In this document: piece by piece, positions 10,566-23,391 of the stretch
Position numbering within the stretch: position 1 is the first letter of the stretch
Layout: each line of letters opens with the position of its first letter
NCBI GenBank assembly: GCA_018398585.1
Contig: JAGTTD010000011.1
Coordinates: forward strand, 34,778,164 to 34,842,163
DNA length: 64,000 nt
Reading direction: 5' to 3'
DNA from: Simmondsia chinensis
Lineage: Eukaryota; Streptophyta; Magnoliopsida; Caryophyllales; Simmondsiaceae
Translations under genes and position numbers: made by a program
The notes under the pieces: generated by a model
The model's database searches: none
Seen by the model: the letters and a program-made list of their open reading frames with translations, nothing else
What the model was told of the DNA's origin: nothing

Positions 10566-12993
10566 TTACGCAGCTGCACCAGGGTCATTAATCACACCCA
10601 AGAAATCGTCTTTGATGGTACCAATACAGAACTGCAACATAAATCCAAATACAGTTACATGTAAGAAATTTTAGCGGAATCATTCAAATAATCCAACTTC
10701 CACCTATCCCAGAAAGCAAAAATTTCAATGAATCAACAAATTGCTTCACTGTGGATCAAAAACCCCATCTAAACTTTTTGAATCTGTATTATATATAGAC
10801 TCATTTCTCCCCTTTCAACAGAGAATAAAACAATTTTTGTGGGAATCTTAATCTAAGCAAGAGACTGTAGGTCCTAAGACAATCTAAGAATTCTAACTCT
10901 TCCAGAGTCGTTGGCTCAGGCAAGGGGTACTACTCCTAACTTATCATCAATAATGATGGATTGAAACTCACCACCACTCGATGAGCGAGGATAAAGAGTA
11001 AATGTCCATGTACTAGAAGGGAAACCTGGCTATTATTATCAACTGCAATAAGTTTACATGTTTGACATTCTGTAAACATAGACCTGACTGGTTCTATAGT
11101 TTCAAGTAAGACGTCCAAGAGTAAATGTCAGGCACTAGCACACAGAATTACTAGGGAATTGGGATAATATGGAAGACGATACATCGCAATTGCGCATATA
11201 TAGAGCTAAATAAACAAGAAACAGGAAGCCATACAATTTCTGTGGCATCCACTCGAGTACCAATAATCTTTAGCCGCACTTCACTATCCTTTTGAATCTT
11301 AACCTGGTAAGAACAAGAAATCAAACTCAAGATACCCAAAAATCAACAATGCAAAATTATTCTGAGCTTACAAACAGAAGGAACATACCGATCCATCTGA
11401 GGTTGTATAATTAGGTATATCTCCAGACTGGAATTCCATATCATCCGGAATTAACTGGTTCATGAAACATTACCCATATTAGCCTATTAAACGTGAAGGT
11501 ATTAATTGGATCCATAGATTATCGCAAATTAAATTATGAAACTTTCAAGGTTTGCCAGCTTATTTCACAACTTGAACGGAGATATACAAAAAGAGCGACC
11601 TAATTTAACATGACTATTCATGCCATCAAAAAGGCACTGATTTGCTCAATACATTACACAAACTTTATGCTAATTAGTGTGAGATATCACAACGCCTTAG
11701 ACATGACCTATAGGATTGGCATATATGAGATTAACATATAATCCCAGGTGAGATTTATTCTAAAATCAATGGGCATTAGATGGAGACGCCATGGCTTATA
11801 TATTGATTTTTTCACTCCCACAACTTCAATGTGAGGGGATTTAAATATACTCAAATGTGAAGTTCTCAACAATCAGTAGATATATTACACAAATCAGTGA
11901 GAAATTAGCATACATACATGATTAGACACAAAAATCTGGACAGGACCGGCCTCCGCAAAGAACCCCATCTACAAAACATCGAACATGTGAGCTCAGAAAG
12001 ACCCCTGATCTCCAAATTCGTGATTAAATGGAGATTTTGGCTAACATAATGGGGATCATTATACCTTGTTTACCATGGTGACAACAGCTTCAACAATCTC
12101 GCCCTTGAATGGCCGAAAGACGACGCACTTGTATTTAACAGGGAAAGTCACAAACCCAGTTCCATCCCTAATCAACCCTTTCCCCACACTCTCGATTCCC
12201 GTTATTCCCACCACAAATCCATGTCTTCCACTGCACCAATCACAAGTTCTTTTCAAATACAGCAACTGATCTAAGAGTGTATAAAATCATTCATGAACCT
12301 TTACCCATTAGCTTAAACTTTTGGGATGGGCGGTTCCTTGACATAGTATCAGAGGTCTTGTTGACCGAGAGGTCATGAATACTAACGCTGCCAACTAAAT
12401 ACTAATATATTTCAAGTAGAAGGTATGGGGGGCCCATGCAATATCCATGTTCCAAACCCAAAGGCCATTTGTGTGAGGGGGCATGTTCAAATATAAAACC
12501 ATTCCTAGACGTTAACTCGGCCTAAACTTTTGGGATAGTTAGTTCTTTAACATGGTATTAGAGTCACGTTAACAGAGATGTCACGGGTGTGATTCCCAAC
12601 AACCTGTCATTTAAATATTCATATAATACAAGCACAAGGTCAGGATAGGTCTATACAATATCCAAATTTCAACCCCAATGGACATTTAAAGGAGGGCACA
12701 TGTTAAGAGTATAAAAACAATTCCCGAACCTTCCCCTATCGGCTTCACTTTTCGATGTAGTTACTTCATTGACAACAGATCCGCAATTGAATTCAATTAG
12801 GGTTAGGACAAAAACTACCCATCCATAATTTTCCAATTCTAGGTCAAATAAAAAAAAGGAAAAGTAAATTAAAGTACCTGCAGGTGCCTTCAACGTCTTT
12901 CATGAGCTTTGAGACGAGCTTCTCCCTTAAGCGCGCCCCGAAGTGGCGAGGGTGAAGCTGCATGTTCCTCTCCAACACTATGTGGAAAAACAT
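10566..12993 (-). CDS. NRPB7: RNA polymerase II subunit RPB7
   Basis: Six exons: 12878-12993, 12065-12230, 11918-11968, 11389-11454, 11235-11303, 10566-10631. They sum to 534 bases, 177 residues plus stop, the normal length for RPB7. The protein starts [19 protein letters not shown] (the N-terminal RNP-like truncated domain) and includes [19 protein letters not shown]. The C-terminal half is the S1/OB RNA-binding fold, ending [15 protein letters not shown]7 pairs with RPB4 to form the stalk of RNA polymerase II in the nucleus, next to the RNA exit channel. All splice sites are GT-AG and in phase. The 5' UTR probably runs upstream through about 13000-13350. Intron 1 (12231-12877) carries a tandem TRIM-like array. 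A plant Pol IV/V paralogue is a less likely alternative, because the sequence matches the Pol II form closely. Confidence 0.95.
12268..12774 (+). repeat. Tandem TRIM-like array (three LTR units) in RPB7 intron 1
   Basis: Three copies of a roughly 73-bp unit beginning near TGTTAAGAGTATAAAA and ending near TTGACA occur at about 12268-12343, 12483-12548 and 12701-12774. After the first two comes a primer-binding-site-like TAGTATCAGAG or TGGTATTAGAG, then an internal segment with AGAGGTCA and ATATTTCAAGTA. This is the layout LTR-internal-LTR-internal-LTR of terminal-repeat retrotransposons in miniature. It lies antisense to RPB7. Confidence 0.6.
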
Positions 12994-12999
12994 CGCCTT

Positions 13000-13350
13000 T
13001 TTCCTTCGATTTTCGACGATTTATCCACTCGAAATTGTAATTAATCGATTGCTTTGGGGAATCAAGTCAAATTTAAAAAACTGAGAATCAGCTCAAATGA
13101 AATATTAGGGATTTGTAGTGAAAACGTGAGATGCCGCAGCGTCGAAGAATTAGGGTTTTAACGATTTACCGATAGAGTTACCGATAGAACTCAGAAGCTC
13201 TCAATCTGTAACCCTAAATCTTCGAAGCTTAAAGATAGAGGCGGCGTCGGAGTCGAAGAAACCCTAAATTTCGGCGTCTGCAATGGCGTCGTCGATGGTG
13301 GCTCCGCCAGGGACGAAGCGGTGGGCGAGAGAGATGAGAGAGATTGGTAC
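13000..13350 (-). promoter_or_regulatory. RPB7 upstream / 5' UTR region
   Basis: This is the 350 bases before the RPB7 start. On the minus strand it contains several AAACCCTAA-type (telo-box-like) words, at about 13150-13160, 13210-13217 and 13259-13266, which are typical of plant housekeeping promoters. CTCTCTCATCTCTCTC lies at about 13328-13345. Exact start sites cannot be read from sequence. Confidence 0.45.
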
Positions 13351-13386
13351 GAGTTTCAAATTATGCACGAGGTTTCATCACCAGTG

Positions 13387-13745
13387 GGGTTATTTACACG
13401 GTTAGTCTATTATATTTTCTATTTTATTTAAATTAGTTCATTATTTTTTATTTTATTTAAATTATTTTTTTTTAAATTAATCTCTTTTTTTAATATAATT
13501 TTTTATGTTTTATTTTATAACAAAATTAATCCCCTATCTTTTTAATTTTTACCTAATTTTAGTCACAATATAAGGAACTAATTTTTTATAAAATAAAATA
13601 TAAATGACCACTTTGAACAAAAAATAATAGACTAATTTGAACAAACATAAAACGTTAAATGACCAATTTGAATAAAGTTATAAAAATGAGGGATCAATTT
13701 GAATAAAGTTAAAAAAGATAAGGGGCTAATGGTGTAAATAAATCT
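13387..13745. repeat. Foldback MITE (GTTATTTACA family), intact-looking copy
   Basis: The arms GGTTATTTACACGGTTAGTC and GGCTAATGGTGTAAATAA face each other about 360 bp apart, with AT-rich inverted arms and the shared internal TTTATAACAAAATTAATC. It lies upstream of RPB7. Confidence 0.5.
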
Positions 13746-15770
13746 CGCCTAGTATCTTAAATATGTTTCGAGAATATATAATAAAATACTTTTCAGGTTT
13801 ACAAATTTTATTATTTAAGTATCTTAAAGTTTTAAATCATATACTTGTTACCCAAGTTTAAATAGATTTTCATTCGAATACTAAAGTGAAAAATAATTCC
13901 CACAACCTATAGTAGATTATGTTTGGCAAGATGTTTTTTATAACGCTTTTCTTAGCGTTTAACATTTTGACTAGTCAAACAGCTAGTAGCGTTGTTTGGT
14001 AAAAATTTTGTTGTTAATGTTTTTTATAGCATTTAGCTTTTAGCTTTTCATGCGCCATTTTTATTATTTTGCCCATCTTTTTCATCTTAATTTATCAAAC
14101 ACATTATTTATCAGTTAACAGTTAACAACTATTAATAAATTAGCAGCCAACAGTTAAACATTAAATACTAACACCTAATAGCTACAGCCAAACATAGTCA
14201 TAATAAAAGTATGTTCATTAGAATAGGATGAATTTTTGCAAAAAAATTGATATTACACTTAATTTTGGCAAATATATAGATAGTATCAAATTCACTAAAA
14301 CTTTTAACGTAATTGGCTAAATTATTGCTCAAAAATTATTGACTTATAAATATCATCTTATTCATGTACACATAACATTTTTGGTTTGATTTGTACAAAA
14401 AATTGTCAAATTCTCGTGTAAGATACCTATGTGATAATATTTGAACATCAGGTTATCTCATTGTATATATTAAAATGAGAAAATAGTTAGATAATATATA
14501 GTCAAACCCCAAGATACTGACCGATAATTTCCCATTTTTTTCTTTAGTTTCATTTTGATTTCTGTAAGTGATTTTAATTGGGCTTTTTACTTTTCATTAA
14601 GTTATATAAGCAAAAATCTATTGAATTTTTATACAATGATATTTAATTAAAAGAATTTTAAAAGTTCAGAATATCTAGGTAATAAAATATTCAAACATTA
14701 AAGTACCTTTATATATTGAGCTATCATTCAAATCTAAAAGTACGAAAGTGATAACTTTTCTATTTATTGGTTTGTTTTAAACAATCATAGTATTTTATTT
14801 TGTAAAAAAAATTAATCTCCTAACCCAAATTAGGTAAATTAAAAAGATAAAAACTCGTTTATCATAAAATAAAACATGAATAATTATTTTAAATAATAAA
14901 AAAGAAGAAAAATTAATTTCAGTAAATTTATAAATATCAAAGATCATAAATTAGTGTTCAAAAAAAAAAAAGATCATAAATTATAAAATAATTTGAACAA
15001 ACAACAAAAATTAGGATCAATAAAGTAAATAACTAAATGTTAAAAAAAAAAAATTTAAAGTAAATAACTCCATTTTTAAATAACACATGTGGCCAAAGAT
15101 GGGCCGAGACCGGAAACTGGGCCTATATATTAGAAATCCCTTTTAGTTGAAGCAACATGTTACTGAGTTTTATTAGAACTTAGCATTTATTATCTAAATA
15201 TTTTGATAATTTATTTTTTCTTTTGCCAACTGGGAACCTAGTTACACGATAAACGTTAGCCCATGCAGTAACACATATACTACAAGAGCCAGTTAAATAA
15301 AGAATTTTTCAAAAAGAGATTCAAGAAAAGAATCGAACTTCAAACTTTTTAACCTAAGTAATAATATTTCGTCATTTCAATATATATAATAAGTTATCTT
15401 AATATTTAAAATTTTAACATTTTCATGCTAAAATCTGGTAAATTTTTAACAGAATACAGTGGCATTTAACCATAAAATGTTGGTATGTCAAGTGATTACA
15501 ATTGTTGATATAAGACATCAAAATTAGCAGAATTATAATAAGATTTACCAAAATTTGATAGATATACCTATATTTTGTTAAAATGATGTTTTACATCAGT
15601 GTTTCGAGAAAACAAATGTTAACGGTGCCTTAATGTTTTTTGTAATTATAATAAAAACTTGCCAAATTCTACAAAAGATACCTCTTAATGAAATTTTAAA
15701 AAGTTAGTAACCCCGCTTTCGCGAAAGCTCTTTGAGGTACTAGGTGGTGGTGGTTGTAAGCTATGTTAGA
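13746..15770. other. AT-rich intergenic DNA with repeat fragments
   Basis: No gene is seen. It holds a further foldback MITE copy at about 14760-15075, a tRNA-derived SINE-like piece at about 15300-15390 (GAATCGAACTTCAAAC, antisense B box), and a 3' end of the angiosperm-type SINE tail at about 15712-15758 (CGCGAAAGCTCTTTGAGGTA). The rest is low-complexity AT-rich sequence. Confidence 0.4.
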
Positions 15771-16097
15771 AACCCAATGAGTTGGGGCTCAAGAATAATA
15801 AGCTTCACTAGCCTAAATAAAGCATAAACGAGCTCAAACTAATCAAACCCAAGCAAAAGACGAACCCAGAAAAACTTTGAGAATTCTCAGGCGGTGAGGA
15901 ACTAGTGGCTTTACCAACGGAGCTTGGAGTCAGCTCATATGAATACGTAGATTACCCAGGTAGTAGCACTAAAAGCTTACAGTCACACGAAACATACGCG
16001 ACAACACGAAGGTGGAAGATGTGCTGCGATAGACGAAGTGTGAGATTGAACTGAAATGCAGAATGTTGCTACATTGCCAGATTCAAAGCCCTATAGA

Positions 16098-16808
16098 ATT
16101 ATCGCAAAGGCAAGTATGATGCAATGTAGACCAAAATCAAGAAACAACTTCTTTCTCAATCGTAACCACCCCTGATGCCTCAAAGAGGCTCCCTTCAAAG
16201 CAGGATTTAAGAGGGTAAGTTGTACATGACCTTATCCTTACAAGATGCTACCTTGTACAAAGGCTGTTTCCGAAAAGCCCCTAACCTTAAAAAGAACGCT
16301 ATTCCATCAAATTATTCTGTCAAATGAAAACATGCATAACCAATACAAATAGGCACGACTCAAGTCAAATGAAGCAGTAACAATAACCATCATGCAGACC
16401 TAAAGGCAATGTTAAATGCAAAGATGTGGACTTCTAAATCCTGTTTCGGCTATACAGTTGTTGCAAATGCCAATCTGATGCTATGTAGACCAAAATTCAA
16501 GAAACAGCTTTTTTCTCAATCATAACCACCCGCAATGCCTCAGAGAGGCTCTCGCCAAGACAAGGTTTAAGAGGGTAATAGTTGTAAGACATGCGATCTT
16601 ATCTTTACAAGGTGCTACCTTGTACATAGGCCGTTTTCAAAGAGCCTCCAATCTTAAAAAGAACTCTACTCCGTCAAATGAAAACAAATAAAACCAATGC
16701 AAACAGGCATTACCCAAGTCAAATGAAACAGCAACAATAACCACCATGCAAATCTAAAGGCAATGCCTAATGCAAAGATGTGGATTTCTAAATCCTGTTT
16801 CGGCTAAA
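16098..16808. repeat. Approximately 350-bp tandem duplication containing a SINE
   Basis: Copy 1, about 16098-16452, and copy 2, about 16460-16808, share the same order of landmarks: GATGCAATGTAGACC / GATGCTATGTAGACC, the SINE tail (CAAAGAGGCTCC / CAGAGAGGCTCT), AAAAAGAAC, CAAGTCAAATGAA, and finally AAATCCTGTTTCGGCTA. The SINE in each copy is in reverse orientation, so it predates the duplication. No ORF is preserved. Confidence 0.7.
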
Positions 16809-19123
16809 TAATGTCAACTAGATGAAACACTTCCACGATGAATCCAATGGGAAGATCCTATTGAGAATTTCAATGGCCCAGAGTGAGCAAGGGTGACGAC
16901 AGTGTGGGTCATAAATTTTAGTCGGATTTGCCTCCATCCAAATTCCGTAAAATGCCTAATACTTTATAAAATCCACATTTTTGAAAATGGTAAACCGACC
17001 CCAGAACACAAGAATGTCCAAAATCATCGGGATTGACATACCACTCTGCACAAAATCAGAACCTAAGAAACAACTCTTAAGCCCTACAAAGAATGCGCTA
17101 CTTCGCTAAATATGAACAAGTACCAAGAATGAACCGTCTTAGGCCATTGGTGATGACCTGAATACAAGCCCCGTTAAATAAGTTGTGGAAAAGACCATTT
17201 TAGTTCTTTTTTGTTTTCAGTTTCTTCTTAATTCGAGTGAAAAATTGAAAAAAAAAAAAACCAAAAATAAGAAAAAAAAAATCGCATTCAGAACCTGGTT
17301 TTTAATTTATTGAAAGCCAAAAACTACAAACAGAAAACAGACCCTTATCCAAATATGCTTATGCAACTGATGTATGTATAGTCTTTCTGCTGAAAAGCAC
17401 TATAAAAATCCAATGTCCAATGTTTCAAGATAACCTTAACTATACCCGTCCCCTGGATTAAGCTTATCAGCATAGAGTAACCTACAATGTCAGCACGCAA
17501 AGTCTCCAAATATCAATATTATTGCAAAACATCTGTCATCTTAATTTACCCTGTGATACTTTCAACTACCAGTTCCAAATTTCTGCACCACAAGCATAAA
17601 AAACGATTGTTGCTCACTATAAACAGAGACCAAGACAACAAAAATAGAACAGATGTCATACTGCATAAAGCTCCCATCAAGCAAGAAAACAATTACACAA
17701 AAGACATAGCCACGGGCATACCATTGGCGGTGACCTATAAGCTAATGCATAATGAATCTACGGGAAATGCCATCATAGCAAAACATAAAACATCAAGAAT
17801 ACAAGCATAATAACTTACCAAGCAAGCTTTGGCCAAAGATAAAGCAGCAAACACACAACCCAACACCCCCCCCCCCCCCCCCAAAAAAAATAAATAAATA
17901 AAGAAACGAAACAAAAGCCAAAATGCGCCAAGGTATGCAGGCTCAGGCACCTCGAAATCTATACTACTTTTTGAAGATAGGATTTGAAACTAACACTTGA
18001 TGATCCAAAGCCTCAACTTTTGTAGTATTTGCAACTACAATAAAGGCAAATTGTTTCTAAACCTAGACAAATACCAGATAGCCACAAATAAACAGGACTT
18101 CAGCTAGAGAAGTAGAGTGAAAACGGGGATTTAACCCAGATGAAAACTGCCAAATTTTTTTGAAAGTGGGTGTAACATTTGAAGGTTGATGCAATGACGT
18201 GGCAATTGCAAGGACATAAAGGATTCTCACGTCAAGAACAAGTTTTTCACTTCGGTACATCAACCCTGAACAAGATCCTTCTAAAAAATTGCACACAAAT
18301 TCCAGTGGACGAATCAATTTATGCCATCGCCTTTTGCCTTTTGCCTTTTGCCTTTCTTATGGTCACCATGGGACACCTCACTACCCCATCTGCCTTAGAT
18401 ATAAAGGTTTTGATGGGATAGCCTACAAGACATGACCAAGATTCCCACCTGCAAACCAAGTTACTCGATCCATGGGAGAAACAATGGTTCTGCAAACTCA
18501 ATTGGTGTCAACAATGTACAGATTGCATGGCCGTTTACAGGACCCAATATGTGCAAATCTGCACCATAATTACCATGAGAATTTCTTTGCCAAATTTAGG
18601 AAGAAAGAGAAAAATAATCGAAATAGAACCTGAAGCATTGCTGCTCCATTGCCTCCCTTGGAAGCTTTGTCCACAAATATGATACTTCAAGCATTAAAAC
18701 TTTCACTTGAACAATGAAGTGGGATGATACAATCATTTCCTTAATTTTGTTGAAATTATGAGCCCTAAATTAGTGGCTCGTCAGAGAAACAGCAAGAATT
18801 GGAGGTTTCTGCATCTGCAAATGGACAGGAACAAAGTTAAGCTAAGTAAAATTCACAAAAATAAAAAGGTTTAAGATATAATGAAATATTAGAAATGATG
18901 TAAAATATTCATTGCTTTTTAGCAATATTTTTTGGAAAATCATATCTACTTAGTGCCATCAATACAATATCATAAAATGAGGATCTAAAGACGATAAAGG
19001 AGCAGCATGATGCAACTGCAATATCAAGTTATAAAATCAAACAGGACATTGTTTAGAAGTGAATACTAAATGCTAGTCTTTTGAAAAAATCTCCAGCTTA
19101 TTATTGAAGATTCAATACAGCGA
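16809..19123. other. Intergenic DNA, no gene recognised
   Basis: It contains a foldback repeat at about 17195-17350, a poly-C run at about 17865-17882, and a CTTTTGC tandem repeat at 18330-18356. Short ORFs are present but have no family resemblance. This may include distal 3' UTR of the PP1 gene, or non-coding transcripts; sequence alone does not show it. Confidence 0.35.
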
Positions 19124-20615
19124 TCATCCAAAAGTGAGATCCCGGAATACTGTCAAGAAAGAGAAATGGAATGAAGAGAGAATAAGATATAAAAATGGTT
19201 CGGACAACCAGGGGAAATCCAATGGCTTTATGGGATAGCTAGTGTACTTCCTGTTTAGGCAGGCTCGGTGATAGGCAATCCATTGAATCAGCTGAACAAA
19301 GAACATAGGAATCACAAAATCTTTAGAGAAAGATTCAGGTATGAAGAACGAATCAGAGCAAAGGATATGGCCCAATCTCAGGTTGACTTCCAGCACAGCT
19401 TGCTTTGCACCCATGAAATAAACAGAAAAGTGTAATGCAATGGGTGATTTGAGAAATAACCATGGTTTCCGGACCAAGATATTGGGAGGAAAAGGGCAAA
19501 GAGAAAAGCAGAAAAAGAAAGGAAAAACATCCTTAGAAAGTAAATAGCCATTGAAATGGACATACAATGGTCTCAAAGCTGCTGCATGTGCAGCCTGCTA
19601 TCGGAGCGATGGTGCTTAGATCCACGTTAATTGACCTAGTGCTTGCATGTGAAGGGTCATGAACCATAGCAGACAGCTTTAGCCTAAATGATGTACTTAA
19701 GGATAAAGTTGAGACCATAAAACAAAAGGTCGAAAGTTGAAATCCTCAAACCCGCTTTTCACTAGATACTCTAGACTTTGAATTCAACAAGAAATCCAAC
19801 CTTAAATAATGAAATACAAACTGCAAGAACTAGGAATTCAAAAATTTGTCTCCCGTTCCCTTCTGTCCCTAGTCCCATTATGCATAGGTGTAAACTTTGA
19901 GAAACCATTCCTCCAGAAATAGCATAAAAGTTACGACACACCCATAGATGATAAAGCACAAATGATCACGGGGAAGTTTACACGTGCTACAGCAACATTT
20001 CATAAACATAAAATTCCAAAAGAGGCCAGCCTCACTGAGATTGTCTGTGCCATTCTGCAGAGATCAGTACAACAACTTGAGCTCTAAATGAGCATCTAAA
20101 CTTGTCCCTAGAATAACAAACTATCTATGTTGGGCATTCGACACCATTTGATGCTCAGAGAAGCATCACTAGACATAAGCAATGGCACTAACAATTAGTT
20201 AAGAATATGAGATGGCCTTGGAAATCTTCTCCAGATTTTACGTATATCCTTTGATAAAACAGTCCAGGTGCAAAGCAAGCCAATATGTTCTTCAACTTAG
20301 TTTTAATAAACCATAATCAATATCTGATAAATGGTGCTTGGGCAGAGACTTACAATTACAACCAATGGGATGCAGATTACCAAAAAAAAAAAAAAAAGAA
20401 AAGAGGAAGACAACGCAAGCATTGCAACAAAAAAAATAGAAGTAAATAGCTGTCACAACTAAACTGGCATTAACTATTCAACACCGACAGAAGTTCTAAT
20501 TTTTAGGGACAGTGTCAGAGAGGCTCTTCATTCATTTATAGTCAAACTTATCGTAAACCTTCCATGGCAAACTAACCTCAGTAAATAATGATGACGGCAA
20601 TCATCACAACTTCAG

Positions 20616-23255
20616 TCAGAATAATCTTCTTCTGTCGGATGGCTTCAGAATTTGAAATGAACACATCAAGCTCTCATCAACACTCATCATTGCACCAGCG
20701 TTATCAAATTCTCCACAGTAGTTGGGAGCAGAGAAGATTGTAACAAGTTGTCTATCAGCAAAGAATTCATATCCATCCTCTACAACCTGGAAATGGCACC
20801 CTAGTAAGTGAGACAAACCACAGACAGGAGGTCAAATGAGAAACGGAGAGAACATAAACGACCTGATGCGCTCGACAGACCAAGTCCATATCATTCTTCA
20901 TTAAGAATTCTGCCACTTTTTCAGCACCAAATGTGTAAGACACTCCCCGATCATTCATTCCCCAACCTTTGACCTCCCTAGATGGATCCGACCATAGTAG
21001 GTCGCAGAGCAAGCCAGACTCTGGAACATCCGTCGGACGGGGTATGTTCTTTATTTGATCCAAGTTGGTCAATTCAGGGGAAAGGCCACCGTGCATGCAC
21101 AAGATTTTGTCATCAATAACAGCAGCCACAGGAAGACAGTTAAAGCAATCGGTAAATGTCTTCCAAAGCCTCACATTAAACCGGCGTTTGCATTCATCAT
21201 AAAACCCATAAATCCTGTTAATAGAAGCACATTCATGATTGCCTCTTAGAAGAAAGAAGTTCTCTGGGTATTTGATTTTATAGGCAAGTAGGAGGCAAAT
21301 TGTTTCTAGACTTTGCTTCCCACGATCCACATAATCCCCTAAAAATAGATAATTAGCCTCAGGAGGGAAACCCCCATACTCAAAAAGCCTCAATAAATCA
21401 CCATATTGCCCATGGATATCACCTGGACATTGAAAAAAAATACAAGACCAATTAGTGAAATCTCAATCTTACATACCCGAACCTCAAATAGCTGTAGTAA
21501 GTTACTATACAATCACCAACCACCTGAAGCACCAAGAAACAAGCAGAGGAAAGCTATTTCAGACGCAGAAACACAGTTGACTGCCTTCAATCGGTTTTAC
21601 CAGGAATGCTTGAATCTTTTTGCACTTACGAATCAACACTTCTTTATCACATTAGAGATCATGTTCATGATGTCACTGATGACTAATCCACTTCTAATTC
21701 TTAATTCAAAAGGAAGCTCTAGTTCAGAAGTCATTAAATTTTAAGCACCCATTCACTCATCTTAAGCTCTTAAGGCTTTACTACTCATCCGAGCAAACTA
21801 GCAATTTCACTAGGAAATTCACGGGAAGAAAAATGCAACTTCACTTGAAGTGTAGGTTAAGGATTCTTTTGCGATTCTGAAAAAGGTCCGCTAACAATTA
21901 TGTGGCTGCCCAGACATTGCATCAATGAACTAGAATGCCAACTTTGCCCTCATTTGTAAAGTTTGGGTTTTTCTTCAAGATGAAAGCTATAGTGAAGATC
22001 CTTACGACTCATCCACATATAAGTGTTTACCATGCATAAATCTGTGCCAAGAATCCAAGAGTAATACGGACATCGTCAAACACAATTATTCAACACCCAC
22101 ATAATCTTACATAAAATCCAACCCATTTGCCAAACAAAGAATCCTTCTGCCCTTTCTCCATTCTACATTTCTAATCATAAAACAACTCAGTAACATTTTA
22201 CTCAAGACAACCATAACCAAATAAGGCAAACGAAAAATAGATAATTTTTTACAATTCACGCGCCAAAAGTTCAAAATCAATAGAAGCAGCCTCAGACACA
22301 GTTCTTCAACACCCACATTGTCCTAAACAAAACCCAACCCCTTGTACCAAACCAACTAGCCCTCTCCCCTTTCTCCATTCGAATCATAAAATAGACCACC
22401 TAACATTTAACTCAAAACCGATACGTTTCCAAATAGATATATGGGCCGAAAGTAATAGGGTAACCCAATAGGGGGTTAACTGGCCCAGCCTAAAGAAGGG
22501 AGACAAATTCTATAAACAGGATGGAGATTATATTACAAAGGCATCAACAAAACTCAATTTCATTTTCTATTCTTTTTCCTTATTTGTTTACTTCTAATCA
22601 ATTTACTATTTTTTGTTAATTTCTGTCTGTTATTATTTCAGTTTAACTAAAACAAAACACAGCCCAATACAACGAATGGGCAATACACCAAAAACGATAA
22701 CAACAGCAGCAGCAGCAGCCAGTGCCTCAAAAGAGGCTCCCACCATGGCAAGGTCTAGAAGGGTAATGATGTACTCTGCCTCACCTCCTGCATAGCGCTA
22801 CCCTATAGAGAGACTGTTTCCGAAAAATAGACAGAGAACAATAACAACAACAACAGCCACCCAGTGCCTCAAAAGAGGCTCCTGCCGAGACAGGGTTTGG
22901 GACAGTATGATGTATGCAGCCTTACCCCTACACGATGTTACCCCGTAAAGAAGCTGTTTTCGAAAAATAGACAGAAAATGATTAAAAAAATGAAAAAAAA
23001 ACAAAAAACAAAAAACAAAATCACCACCAAAAAAAAAAAAATTAAAGTCAATATTAGGGCATAAAAGTTACCGCAGATCTTAATAGGAGCTTCAAGCTCA
23101 AGCAAATTAGGTTGCTGCAAGAAAATCTCCCTCGAAACGGTACAAAGTTGCCGGATCTCCGTTTCGGATAACTGAACCTGACGGCCGGCACCGGGACGCG
23201 CGTTTCGAAACTCCAGCAACCGGTTTATGATGTCATCCAAAACCGCAGACTCCAT
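20616..23255 (-). CDS. TOPP: Serine/threonine protein phosphatase PP1 catalytic subunit (TOPP)
   Basis: Three exons: 23072-23255, 20863-21422 and 20616-20786, together 915 bases and 304 residues. Metal-binding and catalytic motifs of the PPP family are all present: GDIHG (split by intron 1, residues ~62-66), GDYVDRG (90-96), RGNHE (121-125), the substrate-region [11 protein letters not shown], and MHGG. It hydrolyses phosphoserine and phosphothreonine in the nucleus and cytoplasm and normally works with regulatory subunits such as inhibitor-2 and SDS22. The N-terminus [17 protein letters not shown] and the C-terminus ending KPSDRRRLF fit plant TOPPs; the tail is short, as usual. Intron 1 (21423-23071) contains two tandem SINEs. 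CT/GA tracts lie just before the start codon. Which TOPP paralogue it is cannot be decided here. Confidence 0.97.
22715..22980 (-). repeat. Two tandem SINEs in PP1 intron 1
   Basis: Units at about 22719-22850 and 22858-22978 lie head to tail in the same orientation. On the minus strand each starts near CTGTCTATTTTTCGGAAAC or CTGTCTATTTTTCGAAAAC and carries the shared tail (GGAGCCTCTTTTGAGGCACT) ending in GTTGTTGTTG-type repeats. They lack any 5S part, so they are a sister subfamily of the element at 7371. Confidence 0.65.
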
Positions 23256-23261
23256 GGATTT

Positions 23262-23350
23262 CGATCTCTCTCTCTCTCTCTCTCTCTTCCCTCCAATTGC
23301 AAAAATCTTAGCGAAATGATAAAATGGAGAATCGAACGAAACCCTAGCGA

Positions 23351-23385
<35 letters not shown>
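23262..23385. promoter_or_regulatory. CT/GA tracts in PP1 5' region
   Basis: A CT run at about 23268-23286 and a 30-bp-plus GA run at about 23353-23383 lie within 130 bases upstream of the PP1 start codon. Such tracts bind BBR/BPC GAGA factors in plants; a regulatory role here is inference. Confidence 0.45.

Positions 23386-23391
<6 letters not shown>

Noticed and set aside
13283..13400. Divergent gene starting MASSMVAPPG on the plus strand
   Set aside because: It overlaps the likely RPB7 leader, stays open only briefly and has no homologous look.
17487..17810. 107-residue ORF as a gene
   Set aside because: Low-complexity K/N/T-rich composition, no domain, no splice or start context.
18328..18356. 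CRISPR-like or regulatory tandem array
   Set aside because: Only about four units of a 7-10-base word; a simple minisatellite.
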